A stretch of 64,000 bases of DNA. Origin: Alkalihalobacillus sp. AL-G. Its GTDB lineage: Bacteria > Bacillota > Bacilli > Bacillales > Fictibacillaceae. The position numbers were made by a program, and so were the translations under genes. Location of the stretch: positions 1,798,001-1,862,000 of the forward strand of contig NZ_CP094656.1 in the NCBI RefSeq assembly GCF_030643805.1, read 5' to 3'. The notes beneath the pieces were generated by a model. The model worked only from the letters and a program-made list of their open reading frames with translations. It was not told where the DNA came from and did not search any database. Below, piece by piece: positions 26,695 to 35,875 of the stretch (the first letter of the stretch is position 1; every line of letters begins with the position of its first letter).

Positions 26695-27981
26695 ATGAAC
26701 AGCAGCGAGATATTTATTAGCTTAGACATCGGTACATCCAATATTAAAGTGATCATCGGAGAAATGTCTGATGAAAACTTTAATGTCATTGGAGTTGGAA
26801 ATGCTAAATCTGAAGGAATAAAAAAAGGTTCAATTGTTGATATTGATGAAACTGTTCGTTCTATTAAAAAAGCTGTAGAACAAGCCGAAAGAATGGTAGG
26901 GCTTCAAATTAATTCTGTGATCGTCGGAATCACTGGTAATCATGTCCAACTTCAGCCGTGTCACGGTGTTGTGGCAGTTTCGAGTGAGGATCGCGAAATA
27001 CGTGATGAGGATATTAAACGCGTTATTGACGCCGCACAAGTGATGTCGATTCCTCCAGAAAGAGAGATTATCGATGTCATACCTAGAGAGTTCATCGTAG
27101 ATGGTCTTGGCGAAATCAATGATCCAAGGGGTATGATCGGTGTCCGACTCGAAATGGAAGGGATTTTGATTACTGGGTCAAAAACGGTATTACATAATGT
27201 GCTCAGATGTGTAGAGCGAGCAGGATTACAAGTGGCAGACATTTGTTTGCAACCACTTTCAGCAGGAGCTGTGGCACTGAATAAAGACGAACGGAATCTT
27301 GGGGTTGCTCTCGTAGATATGGGAGCGGGTTCAACCACATTAACCGTCTTTGATCAAGGATCAATTCAGTTTACAAAAGTACTTCCGATCGGTGGGGATT
27401 TTGTTACAAAGGATATCTCCATTGGACTCCGCACTACGACAGAAGATGCTGAGGGTGTGAAACAAAAGCATGGACATGCTTTTATCGACATGGCATCGGA
27501 AGAAGAATTTTTTAACGTAGCACGTATCGGATCATCGGATGAACAGGAATTTAATCAGTATGAATTGTCTCATATTATCGAACCAAGGATGGCAGAGATC
27601 TTTGAACTGATTTTAGAGGAATTGAGTCGGAATGGATACCACGAACTTCCTGGAGGCTTTGTATTGACTGGCGGTGTTGTTACAATGCCTGGTGTTTTGG
27701 AACTGGCACGGGAAATCCTTGATCAGAACGTACGGGTCTCGATGCCAGACTATATCGGTGTTCGGGAAGCACAATATACGACAGGTGTGGGGCTGATCCA
27801 GTTCACCTATAAAAATGTAAAGGTGCAGGGTAAAGAAGTAGCGGCTTCAATTTCAGAGGAACAACTTGAAGAACAGACTGTAAAAAATCGCCGCAACACA
27901 GAACAACGGGTAGAAAAAGAAATGAACAAACCCGGTGTGAAAAACCGAATGAAAGATTGGTTTGGAACGTTCTTTGAATAA
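26695..27981 (+). CDS. ftsA: Cell division protein FtsA
   Basis: A 428-residue actin-fold ATPase tethering FtsZ to the membrane. The N-terminal phosphate-1 motif is SLDIGTSNIKVIIG near residue 8, phosphate-2 is VDMGAGSTTLTVF near 207, and the adenosine motif LTGGVVTMPG near 326. The C-terminus RMKDWFGTFFE is an amphipathic membrane-targeting helix. The ATG follows GAAGGAGGTG. The 153-base gap before it probably carries promoters but no hexamers stand out. Confidence 0.97.
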   Translation: MNSSEIFISLDIGTSNIKVIIGEMSDENFNVIGVGNAKSEGIKKGSIVDIDETVRSIKKAVEQAERMVGLQINSVIVGITGNHVQLQPCHGVVAVSSEDREIRDEDIKRVIDAAQVMSIPPEREIIDVIPREFIVDGLGEINDPRGMIGVRLEMEGILITGSKTVLHNVLRCVERAGLQVADICLQPLSAGAVALNKDERNLGVALVDMGAGSTTLTVFDQGSIQFTKVLPIGGDFVTKDISIGLRTTTEDAEGVKQKHGHAFIDMASEEEFFNVARIGSSDEQEFNQYELSHIIEPRMAEIFELILEELSRNGYHELPGGFVLTGGVVTMPGVLELAREILDQNVRVSMPDYIGVREAQYTTGVGLIQFTYKNVKVQGKEVAASISEEQLEEQTVKNRRNTEQRVEKEMNKPGVKNRMKDWFGTFFE

Positions 27982-28020
27982 ACCCTTAATACTGGAAACC
28001 ATAGATTAGGAGGATCACAT

Positions 28021-29178
28021 ATGCTAGATTTTGATATGAATATGGATGGACTCGCAAAAATTAAAGTGATCGGTGTAGGCGGTGGAGGTAGTAACGCTGT
28101 CAACCGAATGATTGAAAACAACGTCCAAGGTGTCGAGTTCATTGCTGTAAACACAGATGCTCAGGCTCTTAACCTATCAAGAGCAGAAGTGAAAATGCAA
28201 ATCGGCTCAAAATTGACACGAGGATTAGGTGCGGGTGCAAATCCGGACATCGGAAAAAAGGCAGCAGAAGAAAGTAAAGAACAAATCGAAGAAGCACTAC
28301 AGGGCGCAGATATGGTATTTGTTACTGCAGGTATGGGTGGCGGAACCGGTACAGGTGCCGCACCAGTCATTGCAGAAATTGCAAAGGACATCGGCGCATT
28401 AACGGTTGGTGTCGTTACACGTCCATTCACATTTGAAGGTCGAAAGCGTTCTACTCACGCAGTGGGTGGTATTGAAATGCTTAAGGAAAAGGTCGACACA
28501 CTCATCGTCATACCAAATGATCGACTATTAGAAATTGTAGATAAGAATACACCGATGCTCGAAGCATTCAGAGAAGCAGATAATGTACTTCGCCAGGGTG
28601 TACAAGGAATCTCGGATTTAATTGCTGTACCGGGGCTAATCAACCTTGACTTTGCTGATGTAAAAACGATTATGACTTCAAAGGGCTCAGCACTCATGGG
28701 TATTGGTGTAGCAACTGGAGAAAATCGGGCTACAGAAGCTGCTAAAAAAGCGATATCGAGTCCACTTTTAGAAACTTCAATCGATGGAGCGAAGGGTGTT
28801 CTCATGAACATTACCGGAGGATCTAACTTGAGCCTCTACGAAGTAAACGAAGCAGCAGATATCGTTTCGTCCGCTTCCGACGAAGACGTAAATATGATTT
28901 TCGGTTCTGTCATAAACGAAGAGTTGAAAGACGAGATCCTAGTAACGGTTATTGCAACTGGGTTTGATGATTCGCAAGGACATTCGAAACCGCAACAACA
29001 ACGTCCGAAGCAATCAATGAACAACGTACAGAATCAACAACCTAGTCCACAGAAATATTCTCGTGAGGAGCCTAGAACACAGGAAAGTAATCGTTCACCA
29101 AAACCCTCACAGCAATCCGATTACAACGATACACTAGATATTCCAGCATTTCTCCGGAATCGTAACCGCAAACGATAA
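28021..29178 (+). CDS. ftsZ: Cell division GTPase FtsZ
   Basis: A 385-residue tubulin homologue that forms the Z ring. The nucleotide-binding tubulin signature GGGTGTG is near residue 106, and the synergy-loop region [13 protein letters not shown] is near 203. A Gln/Pro/Ser-rich linker spans about 320-365. The conserved C-terminal peptide [16 protein letters not shown] binds FtsA, SepF and regulators. The ATG follows TAGGAGGATC, 39 bases after ftsA. A symmetrical terminator follows. Confidence 0.98.
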   Translation: MLDFDMNMDGLAKIKVIGVGGGGSNAVNRMIENNVQGVEFIAVNTDAQALNLSRAEVKMQIGSKLTRGLGAGANPDIGKKAAEESKEQIEEALQGADMVFVTAGMGGGTGTGAAPVIAEIAKDIGALTVGVVTRPFTFEGRKRSTHAVGGIEMLKEKVDTLIVIPNDRLLEIVDKNTPMLEAFREADNVLRQGVQGISDLIAVPGLINLDFADVKTIMTSKGSALMGIGVATGENRATEAAKKAISSPLLETSIDGAKGVLMNITGGSNLSLYEVNEAADIVSSASDEDVNMIFGSVINEELKDEILVTVIATGFDDSQGHSKPQQQRPKQSMNNVQNQQPSPQKYSREEPRTQESNRSPKPSQQSDYNDTLDIPAFLRNRNRKR

Positions 29179-29184
29179 TACGAA

Positions 29185-29215
29185 AAAATCGACTCAGCTG
29201 AGTCGATTTTTTTGT
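29185..29215 (+). terminator. Terminator of ftsA-ftsZ
   Basis: AAAATCGACTCAG with CTGAGTCGATTTT is a perfect palindrome centred at 29197-29198, followed by further T. It ends the dcw transcripts. Confidence 0.9.
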
Positions 29216-29273
29216 GTGGATTAGGAAAGTATAGATTTTTTGGCAGGCCACATAGTTTGAGGTCTTATCTACT

Positions 29274-29336
29274 ATTGGTGGTCGATATATTTCGATTCGT
29301 GGTCGGATAAATCAAATTCGTGATTGAAATATCGTT
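29274..29336. repeat. Three tandem 21-bp units, same family as at 55225
   Basis: Units start at 29274, 29295 and 29316. They share ATTSGTGGTCG followed by an AT-rich half (ATATATTTCG, GATAAATCAA); the third is more degenerate (ATTCGTGATTG). The 454-base ftsZ-spoIIGA gap otherwise holds the ftsZ terminator and the spoIIG promoter. No bpr-type peptidase genes, present here in B. subtilis, are seen. Confidence 0.75.
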
Positions 29337-29565
29337 TTTGGTAGAGGTGAATGCTATTAAATCTCCCAAAATGCATCTCAAAAATCAAGAGTAATCAGGT
29401 TTTTCATCGTTTTATTAGTCCAATCGATCGTGCGAATTCCTTCTACACTAGGTTCGAGAAAAAATCAAGAGAAGAAAATTCACCGTTTACCCATTTTTTA
29501 GGTAAAAATCCACCGACAAAACCTCCATAAATCTCACAAAATTAACACGATGTTAAGCACATAAT

Positions 29566-29599
29566 CCGACAGACTTCCTCGATGCTCATACGATATACT
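29566..29599 (+). promoter_or_regulatory. Putative Spo0A-activated spoIIG promoter with 22-bp spacing
   Basis: CCGACA at 29566-29571 and TATACT at 29594-29599 are separated by 22 bases. This is the abnormal spacing established for the B. subtilis spoIIG promoter, which needs Spo0A. The minus strand over the -35 reads TGTCGGA, one base from the Spo0A box TGTCGAA. It lies 34 bases before spoIIGA. Confidence 0.55.
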
Positions 29600-29632
29600 A
29601 AGTGCACAGTTCCAGCATGAAAGGAGCGGCCA

Positions 29633-30556
29633 ATGACAATTTATTTGGATGTCATTTGGTTTCTGAATCTGTGTATTGATTTTTTGTTACTTTGGTTAAC
29701 AGCTTTGATTTTGAAACGCAACACTTCTAAAAAACGGTTGTTCGTAGGTGCATTGGCAGGTTCACTGTATGTGTTTTTTTTATTTGCAGATACGGGAGTC
29801 GTGTATCATCCAGTTGTAAAACTGATTTACTCGGCATTCATTATTTTTATCACGTTCGGTTACAAGAGGTTTGCATCTTTTGTACAAGGGTTATTCATGT
29901 TTTATTTCACTACTTTCATTACAGGAGGAGGTTTACTAGGAATACACTATTTCTTACAAAGTGATGCACAAGTGATCAATGGCGTGATACAAACGAAGTC
30001 TAGTGGTTTAGGCGATCCGATTAGCTGGTTGTTTGTTGTCATCATGTTTCCAGTAATGATTATTTTTACAAAAAGAAGAGTGGGACATCTGGAAGTCAGG
30101 AAGCTTCATTATGAACAGAATATGACCTTTGAAGTAAAAATAGACACGGTGATGCTTAAAGGTACAGGATTAATGGATAGTGGTAATCAACTTCATGATC
30201 CCATTTCTAAACATCCTGTCATGATTTTAGATACGACAGAATTTAAGGATCAATTACCGAAAGCGGTTATAGACCTTGCAGCTAACCTTGATCAAATCGG
30301 TCAAACTGAAGATGATGAGAACTCATGGATCGATCGTTTGCGGCTGATTCCGTACCGTGTAGTAGGTAGCAGCAACCAATTTCTAGCCGGTATTAAAGCT
30401 GATCATGTCTATATTTGGGAGAATGATGTCAAACATGAAACGAAAAACGTTATAGTTGGATTGTCCTTGACGAACATTTCTGGTGAGAGGGATTATAACG
30501 CAATTCTTCACCCTAAGATGCTATTGAATGCAAAGGTGACATCCAGTGCTTCTTGA
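29633..30556 (+). CDS. spoIIGA: Sporulation sigma-E factor-processing aspartic protease
   Basis: A 307-residue protein with an N-terminal membrane domain of five or so spans (to about residue 147) and a C-terminal protease domain. The catalytic Asp is in GLMDSGNQLHDP, at residue 182, matching Asp183 of B. subtilis. It cleaves pro-sigma-E in the mother cell after SpoIIR signalling from the forespore. The ATG follows AAAGGAGCGG. It is co-transcribed with sigE 69 bases downstream. Confidence 0.95.
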   Translation: MTIYLDVIWFLNLCIDFLLLWLTALILKRNTSKKRLFVGALAGSLYVFFLFADTGVVYHPVVKLIYSAFIIFITFGYKRFASFVQGLFMFYFTTFITGGGLLGIHYFLQSDAQVINGVIQTKSSGLGDPISWLFVVIMFPVMIIFTKRRVGHLEVRKLHYEQNMTFEVKIDTVMLKGTGLMDSGNQLHDPISKHPVMILDTTEFKDQLPKAVIDLAANLDQIGQTEDDENSWIDRLRLIPYRVVGSSNQFLAGIKADHVYIWENDVKHETKNVIVGLSLTNISGERDYNAILHPKMLLNAKVTSSAS

Positions 30557-30625
30557 TTTATGTAGTTAAAAAAGAAGCTTTCAATTACTTATTCAAGTAT
30601 AAAAAACGCCGAGGGAGGATAACGA

Positions 30626-31345
30626 ATGGGGAATTTGAAGCTCCGATTAACGCTATTTTGGTATAAATTATTAATTAAGCTGGGTGTGAAGGCAGAGGAA
30701 ATATACTACATAGGGGGTAATGAAGCGTTACCTTCACCTCTCAGTAAGGATGAGGAAGCCCATTTACTTAAAAAGCTTCCAAAAGGGGACAAAGCTGCAC
30801 GTGCGATGCTGATTGAGCGGAATTTGCGGCTTGTCGTTTACATCGCACGTAAATTTGAAAACACCGGAATCAATATTGAAGATCTAATTAGTATCGGAAC
30901 GATCGGCTTAATAAAAGCCGTGAACACATTTAATCCTGAAAAGAAAATCAAGTTAGCTACCTACGCATCGCGATGTATTGAGAATGAGATCTTAATGTAT
31001 TTAAGAAGGAACAACAAAACACGATCAGAAGTTTCGTTTGATGAACCGTTGAATGTAGACTGGGATGGAAATGAACTTCTCTTATCTGATGTGCTTGGGA
31101 CAGACGATGACATCATTACACGTGATATTGAAGCGAATGTTGACCGGAAGCTACTCGTTAAAGCCCTATACACCTTATCACCGCGTGAAAAACAAATTAT
31201 GGAGCTACGCTTCGGATTATCGGGCGGTGAGGAGAGAACACAAAAAGATGTTGCCGATTTACTCGGTATTTCTCAATCCTATATTTCAAGGCTAGAAAAA
31301 AGAATCATTAAGCGGCTCCAAAAGGAATTTAACAAAATGATGTAA
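30626..31345 (+). CDS. sigE: RNA polymerase sporulation sigma factor SigE (pro-sigma-E)
   Basis: A 239-residue sigma-70 family factor, the early mother-cell sigma. An amphipathic pro-sequence of about 27-29 residues ([20 protein letters not shown]) is removed by SpoIIGA. Region 2 shows [16 protein letters not shown] and the -10 recognition helix region [19 protein letters not shown]. Region 4 has the helix-turn-helix [20 protein letters not shown]. The ATG follows GAGGGAGG. The operon with its own protease is as in B. subtilis. Confidence 0.96.
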   Translation: MGNLKLRLTLFWYKLLIKLGVKAEEIYYIGGNEALPSPLSKDEEAHLLKKLPKGDKAARAMLIERNLRLVVYIARKFENTGINIEDLISIGTIGLIKAVNTFNPEKKIKLATYASRCIENEILMYLRRNNKTRSEVSFDEPLNVDWDGNELLLSDVLGTDDDIITRDIEANVDRKLLVKALYTLSPREKQIMELRFGLSGGEERTQKDVADLLGISQSYISRLEKRIIKRLQKEFNKMM

Positions 31346-31373
31346 AATCCGAATTCGACATTTTTCTTCCTCG

Positions 31374-31403
31374 TGCATAAATTTTCCTTCCAAGGAGATA
31401 CTT
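31374..31403 (+). promoter_or_regulatory. Possible sigma-F/sigma-G promoter of sigG
   Basis: TGCATA (31374-31379), 17 bases, GATACTT (31397-31403), resembling forespore sigma promoters (TGHATA and a CATACTA-like -10). It lies 37 bases before sigG, whose B. subtilis counterpart is sigma-F transcribed and autoregulated. Pattern match only. Confidence 0.4.
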
Positions 31404-31438
31404 TATTTTGACAGTAACTCCCAATTGGAGGGGAAGAT

Positions 31439-32221
31439 ATGACACGAAATAAGGTAGAAATTTGTGGCGTTGATACATCTAAGCTTCCAGTTTTAAAAAA
31501 CACTGAAATGAGAGTGTTATTCGCTCAAATGCAAAGTGGTGATTTGACCGCAAGAGAAAAACTCGTCAATGGGAACTTAAGACTTGTTTTAAGTGTCATT
31601 CAGCGTTTTAATAACCGAGGCGAGTATGTAGATGACCTTTTTCAAGTTGGGTGTATCGGATTGATGAAATCGATCGACAACTTTGATCTAGGGCAGAATG
31701 TTAAATTTTCAACGTATGCGGTACCGATGATTATCGGGGAGATACGCAGGTATTTACGAGACAACAATCCAATCCGTGTTTCTCGTTCATTACGTGATAT
31801 TGCGTACAAAGCGCTTCAGGTACGGGATAAAATCGTAAGTAAAGAGTCCAGGGAGCCGAACCCTCAGGAAATTGCACGTGAGCTTGGAGTGACAAAAGAA
31901 GAAGTGGTTTTTGCACTTGATGCAATACAAGATCCAGTTTCATTATTCGAGCCGATTTATAATGATGGCGGAGAACCGATTTATGTGATGGATCAAATTA
32001 GTGATGATAAAAATAAGGATTATCAATGGATTGAAGAAATTGCTTTACGTGAAGCGATGACTCGACTTAACCAACGTGAAAAAATGATCCTTACGATGAG
32101 GTTCTTTCAAGGGAAAACACAAATGGAAGTAGCAGATGAAATCGGCATTTCTCAAGCACAAGTATCCAGACTCGAAAAAGCAGCGATCAATCAAATGAAT
32201 AAAAGTATCCAAAGCAGTTGA
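31439..32221 (+). CDS. sigG: RNA polymerase sporulation sigma factor SigG
   Basis: A 260-residue sigma-70 family factor, late forespore sigma. The N-terminal segment TRNKVEICGVDTSKLPVLKN contains the conserved region bound by anti-sigma factors SpoIIAB and CsfB in the family. Region 2 is NLRLVLSVIQRFNNRGEYVDD with STYAVPMIIGEIRRYLRD. Region 4 ends with MEVADEIGISQAQVSRLEK. The ATG follows GGAGGGGAAGAT. It lies directly downstream of sigE but is separated by 93 bases and a likely own promoter. Confidence 0.96.
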   Translation: MTRNKVEICGVDTSKLPVLKNTEMRVLFAQMQSGDLTAREKLVNGNLRLVLSVIQRFNNRGEYVDDLFQVGCIGLMKSIDNFDLGQNVKFSTYAVPMIIGEIRRYLRDNNPIRVSRSLRDIAYKALQVRDKIVSKESREPNPQEIARELGVTKEEVVFALDAIQDPVSLFEPIYNDGGEPIYVMDQISDDKNKDYQWIEEIALREAMTRLNQREKMILTMRFFQGKTQMEVADEIGISQAQVSRLEKAAINQMNKSIQSS

Positions 32222-32250
32222 AAACACTGCTTTTGTAGCGAATTTTCAAA

Positions 32251-32286
32251 AAAGAGGCTAACTCCCGTGTGAGTTAGCCTCTTTTC
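32251..32286 (+). terminator. Terminator after sigG
   Basis: A 14-bp perfect stem AAAGAGGCTAACTC/GAGTTAGCCTCTTT with a 6-base loop and a short T-run. Confidence 0.9.
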
Positions 32287-32382
32287 GCTATTTTCTTGAA
32301 AATTATCGGGACTAATTTATTGTTCATTTTAGGCTGTTTCAACATATATATTTTAGTAACACAGAAAGGCGGGATAGGGCAC

Positions 32383-32670
32383 ATGATTAAAATATCCGAA
32401 TTTCAAATTAAAGATGTAGTAAACGTTTCGAATGGACGAAAACTTGGACATATAGCGGATTTAGAGATTAACCTCAGCACCGGTAAAATCGATGCGATCA
32501 TCATTCCGGGTGCGGGAAGAATGATGGGCTTTATGAGGAAAGAAAATGATATTGTCGTTCCTTGGAGAGATATCGTAAAAATCGGAAAAGACGTCATTCT
32601 TGTCAGGTTTGAAGAACAAGTAGAAGGACATTTGACTCCACCTGGGTATCATAATTCAACAAAGAATTGA
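32383..32670 (+). CDS. ylmC: YlmC/YmxH family PRC-barrel sporulation protein
   Basis: A 95-residue single PRC-barrel-like protein. Typical segments are ISEFQIKDVVNVSNGRKLG and VVPWRDIVKIGKDVILVRF. The YlmC/YmxH family is conserved in spore formers and associated with sporulation, without a known activity. ATG 32383 is preferred because homologues begin MISISEF-like. An in-frame ATG at 32296 overlaps the sigG terminator zone and would add a hydrophobic leader not typical of the family. Confidence 0.88.
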   Translation: MIKISEFQIKDVVNVSNGRKLGHIADLEINLSTGKIDAIIIPGAGRMMGFMRKENDIVVPWRDIVKIGKDVILVRFEEQVEGHLTPPGYHNSTKN

Positions 32671-32775
32671 AAACACACGAGCAAACTTCCAACTATTCAA
32701 CAACTTGTGATAAAATAAAAACAACTACGTAAGCCTTCGACAACTATCGTTACACACGTTATGGAGAGGATATTT

Positions 32776-33624
32776 TTGAAGGAATTATTCGTACGTGCAA
32801 GTGAATATCATTTTAAAATTTCGCCTTTTACTAGTAATAACAGTGGAACTTCAACTGCTGCGGGAATTTCGACTAGACATGGTGGAGTGAGTTCTTCCCC
32901 CTATCATGCGCTGAATTTAGGATTACACGTCGGTGATTGTACAGAAGATGTAGTCGAAAATCGCCATCGACTTGCAAAAGAAGTGGGCATCCCTTTGAGT
33001 CGATGGGTATTTGGTGAGCAGGTCCATGCAGCTACAATCCATAAAGTAACTGCACGTGATTGTGGTAAGGGTTCAAAGTCATGCGAAACGGGTATTATGG
33101 GAGTAGATGGTTTTTATACGAGAGAATCAAAGCTTGTACTCGCCGCTGCATTTGCGGATTGTGTACCCTTGTTTTTCTCAACAAAGCAAACGTCTCTCAT
33201 TGGTATTGCTCATGCGGGCTGGAAAGGAACAGTAAGTCAGATTGGCAGCAAGATGGTAAACATGTGGGTTGTAGATGAAAAGATGAGGGTTGAAGATATT
33301 GAAGTAGTCATAGGACCTTCCATCCAAGCCTGCTGCTATGAAGTGGATGATCGTGTCATTTCAAAAGTGAACGAGGTTTTACACCCAGGTGATCCACTTC
33401 CTTATACAATCAATCAAAATGGCACGTATCAGTTGAACCTTCAACAATTAAACAAGCTGATCTTGATAAAAGCAGGTGTTTTGTCAGAGAAGATTCAAGT
33501 TTCATCACGATGTACAAGCTGTCAAGTTGATAATTTCTTCTCCCATCGTAAAGAAAACGGGAAGACAGGTAGAATGCTTGCCTTCATCGCTAATCATAAA
33601 GGAGAGGGGGACGTCACGATTTGA
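32776..33624 (+). CDS. ylmD: LACC1/YfiH-family purine nucleoside phosphorylase-type enzyme YlmD
   Basis: About 282 residues of the YfiH/LACC1 (former polyphenol oxidase, DUF152) family. The conserved metal and catalytic residues are seen as FADCVPLFF near 135, IAHAGWKGT near 155 and the QACCYEV cysteine near 191. Family members act on adenosine and other purine nucleosides. TTG 32776 is chosen with GGAGAGG six bases upstream; ATG 32761 is in frame but has no ribosome site of its own. It overlaps ylmE by four bases. Confidence 0.88.
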   Translation: MKELFVRASEYHFKISPFTSNNSGTSTAAGISTRHGGVSSSPYHALNLGLHVGDCTEDVVENRHRLAKEVGIPLSRWVFGEQVHAATIHKVTARDCGKGSKSCETGIMGVDGFYTRESKLVLAAAFADCVPLFFSTKQTSLIGIAHAGWKGTVSQIGSKMVNMWVVDEKMRVEDIEVVIGPSIQACCYEVDDRVISKVNEVLHPGDPLPYTINQNGTYQLNLQQLNKLILIKAGVLSEKIQVSSRCTSCQVDNFFSHRKENGKTGRMLAFIANHKGEGDVTI

Positions 33625-34298
33625 GAATTCAGGAAAATCTGGAGCATATTCGCAGGAATATAAAGGATGCTTGTAAAATGTCTGGTCGCAATCCTGATGA
33701 CGTCACCATTATTGCTGTAACGAAATATGTGAGTGTGGATACAGCTAGAAAAGCGATATCAGCAGGGATAAAGCATCTCGGTGAAAATCGGGATGAAGGA
33801 TTTTTACATAAGAAAAATGAAATCTCAGAGGATGCCATCTGGCACTTTATTGGTACTCTTCAATCAAGAAAAGTCAAAGATATTATCAATGAGATTGATT
33901 ACCTCCATGCGTTAGACAGAATTTCGTTGGCGAAGGAAATTCAGAAGCGAGCAACAGGAATAACCAAATGTTTTGTCCAAGTGAATGTTTCGGGTGAGGT
34001 TTCTAAACATGGTCTACAACCTGAAGAAGTTGTACCTTTTATTCAAAAGATCTCGCAATATGATCGGATTCAAGTCGTCGGGCTAATGACGATGGCACCT
34101 CATATTGATAATGAAAACCGACTACGTCAAATATTCAGGGACCTTAAACAGTTACAAAAAGAAGTACAAGCCCTCAGACATATTCATGCACCATGTACTG
34201 AGCTATCGATGGGCATGTCAAATGATTATTCAATTGCCGTTGAAGAAGGCGCATCGTATATTCGGATCGGGACTTCTTTAGTTGGTAAAGAAATGTAA
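33621..34298 (+). CDS. ylmE: YggS-family PLP-binding protein YlmE
   Basis: A 225-residue fold-III PLP protein of the YggS/PROSC family, involved in pyridoxal phosphate homeostasis. The PLP lysine lies in AVTKYVS near residue 36. Other signatures are GENRDEGFLHK near 54, WHFIGTLQSRK near 75, and the phosphate-binding LSMGMSNDYSIAVEEG near 196. The TTG start overlaps the ylmD stop (TTGA). It is part of the ylmD-E-sepF-ylmG-H string common to Gram-positives. Confidence 0.93.
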   Translation: MRIQENLEHIRRNIKDACKMSGRNPDDVTIIAVTKYVSVDTARKAISAGIKHLGENRDEGFLHKKNEISEDAIWHFIGTLQSRKVKDIINEIDYLHALDRISLAKEIQKRATGITKCFVQVNVSGEVSKHGLQPEEVVPFIQKISQYDRIQVVGLMTMAPHIDNENRLRQIFRDLKQLQKEVQALRHIHAPCTELSMGMSNDYSIAVEEGASYIRIGTSLVGKEM

Positions 34299-34313
34299 GG
34301 AGGTTGTCCTTCG

Positions 34314-34739
34314 ATGGGAATCAAATCAAGGTTAAAGCATTTTTTCGCACTCGATGACGAGATTGATGAGGAACAATACGAAATTGACTCCTCAAGTGAA
34401 GAAGATTTACACTCGATGACACGTTATCGGAAGGATCAAAAAAGTCAAAACATCGTAAGCCTGCAAAGTGTCCAGAAACAGGTCAAAGTTGTGTTGGTAG
34501 AACCAAGGCTTTACTCAGAGGCCCAAGAAATCGCGGACCAATTGACGAACAGGCGCGCAATCGTTATGAATTTGCAACGAATTCCTCTAGATCAGGCTAA
34601 ACGTATTGTGGATTTTCTGAGCGGTACCGTTTATGCGATCGGCGGGGATATCCAAAAATTAGGTCCGAATACGTTTTTATGTACGCCGGATAATGTCGAT
34701 GTTTCCGGAATGATTTCCGAGATGAATGAAGAAGAATAG
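34314..34739 (+). CDS. sepF: Cell division protein SepF
   Basis: A 141-residue membrane-binding FtsZ partner. The N-terminal amphipathic helix ([16 protein letters not shown]) binds membrane. An acidic linker follows, then a C-terminal DUF552 domain (about 58-135) starting [17 protein letters not shown], with the conserved GG-turn [19 protein letters not shown]. It bundles FtsZ filaments and can partly replace FtsA. The ATG follows AAGGAGGTTGTCC. Confidence 0.95.
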   Translation: MGIKSRLKHFFALDDEIDEEQYEIDSSSEEDLHSMTRYRKDQKSQNIVSLQSVQKQVKVVLVEPRLYSEAQEIADQLTNRRAIVMNLQRIPLDQAKRIVDFLSGTVYAIGGDIQKLGPNTFLCTPDNVDVSGMISEMNEEE

Positions 34740-34763
34740 ACAATTAAGGGTGGTTATAGAGAA

Positions 34764-35018
34764 ATGATTGAAACTATCGTTATATATGCCTTACAAGCTT
34801 ATCAATGGATGCTTATCATTTATATTTTCTTGTCCTGGGTACCGAATGCAAGAGAGTCTTCATTTGGTCAGTTCCTCTCTTCGATTTGTGAGCCGTTCCT
34901 TGCACCATTTAGAAAAATCATTCCACCACTTGGGATGATTGACTTATCACCAATTGCAGCCTTCATTTCACTGAGTTTTGCAATGAGTGGTGTAGGTTAT
35001 TTGTTTGATCTATTTTAG
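34764..35018 (+). CDS. ylmG: YggT-family membrane protein YlmG
   Basis: An 84-residue protein with two membrane spans (about 5-25 and 60-82) separated by a conserved segment with PFLAPFRKIIPPLGMIDLSP. This marks the YggT (YGGT/CCB3) family. Position between sepF and ylmH is conserved across Gram-positives and cyanobacteria. Role is unclear, perhaps envelope or division related. Confidence 0.92.
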   Translation: MIETIVIYALQAYQWMLIIYIFLSWVPNARESSFGQFLSSICEPFLAPFRKIIPPLGMIDLSPIAAFISLSFAMSGVGYLFDLF

Positions 35019-35026
35019 GTGAGAAA

Positions 35027-35806
35027 ATGAAATTATACCAGCATTTTAGACCTGAGGAACAACCGTTTGTCGACCAGATCCTTGAATGGCACAGGATGGT
35101 ACTTGATCAATATTCACTTAAAAAAACGGATTTCTTGGATCCTAGAGAACGGTTTATCCTAGAATCCGTAATCGGAAAAAATGAAGAGGTGCACTTTTCC
35201 TTTTGGGAAGGATACAACAATATTGAACGTACAAGAGGAGTGCTGTACCCCAATTTTTTGGAACCGGATTATGAAGATTATGATGTTCAATGCTATCAGC
35301 TCGAATATCCACACAAATTTGTTACGGTTCAACATCCTGATGTTTTAGGAGCTTTGATGAATTTAGGTCTTAGAAGGGAAAAGTTCGGAGATATTCTTGT
35401 CAATGGGGAAACGATTCAACTAATCGTCGCAAAGGAAATCTCTGAATACGTTGAATTGAATCTTACCGCAGTTGGAAAAGTAAAAGTTGAATTGCGAAAA
35501 ATCGATTCAACTGAACTCCATACTCCAGACGAACAATGGAATGAACAAAGTGGTACAGTATCTTCATTACGCCTTGATGCCATTCTAGCAGAGGCATTTC
35601 ATCTCTCAAGATCAAAGGTGGGTCCATACATACAAGGGAAGAAAGTTAAATTGAACTGGAAGCTGATTGAACAAACCTCGGTTGAACTTCAACAAGGTGA
35701 TACAATTTCGGTCCGAGGACTAGGTCGTGCAAAACTTTTACAGATCGATGGACAGACGAAGAAAGAAAAATGGAGAATTGTATTAGGAATAAAAAAATCT
35801 AAATGA
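35027..35806 (+). CDS. ylmH: S4-domain RNA-binding protein YlmH
   Basis: A 259-residue protein with an N-terminal ferredoxin-like domain (to about residue 85) and a C-terminal S4 RNA-binding domain (about 180-240, RLDAILAEAFHLSRSKVGPYIQGKKVKLN). YlmH was recently described as a ribosome-associated quality-control factor acting with RqcH and peptidyl-tRNA on 50S subunits. rqcH itself is in this window at 55417, 20 kb away. The ATG follows AGGTGAGAAA, eight bases after ylmG. Confidence 0.92.
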   Translation: MKLYQHFRPEEQPFVDQILEWHRMVLDQYSLKKTDFLDPRERFILESVIGKNEEVHFSFWEGYNNIERTRGVLYPNFLEPDYEDYDVQCYQLEYPHKFVTVQHPDVLGALMNLGLRREKFGDILVNGETIQLIVAKEISEYVELNLTAVGKVKVELRKIDSTELHTPDEQWNEQSGTVSSLRLDAILAEAFHLSRSKVGPYIQGKKVKLNWKLIEQTSVELQQGDTISVRGLGRAKLLQIDGQTKKEKWRIVLGIKKSK

Positions 35807-35875
35807 ATGCAGGAAAAACGACGAAAATGTCGAAAATTACAAATAAGAATAGACATTGATACGGGGGTGGTAAGT

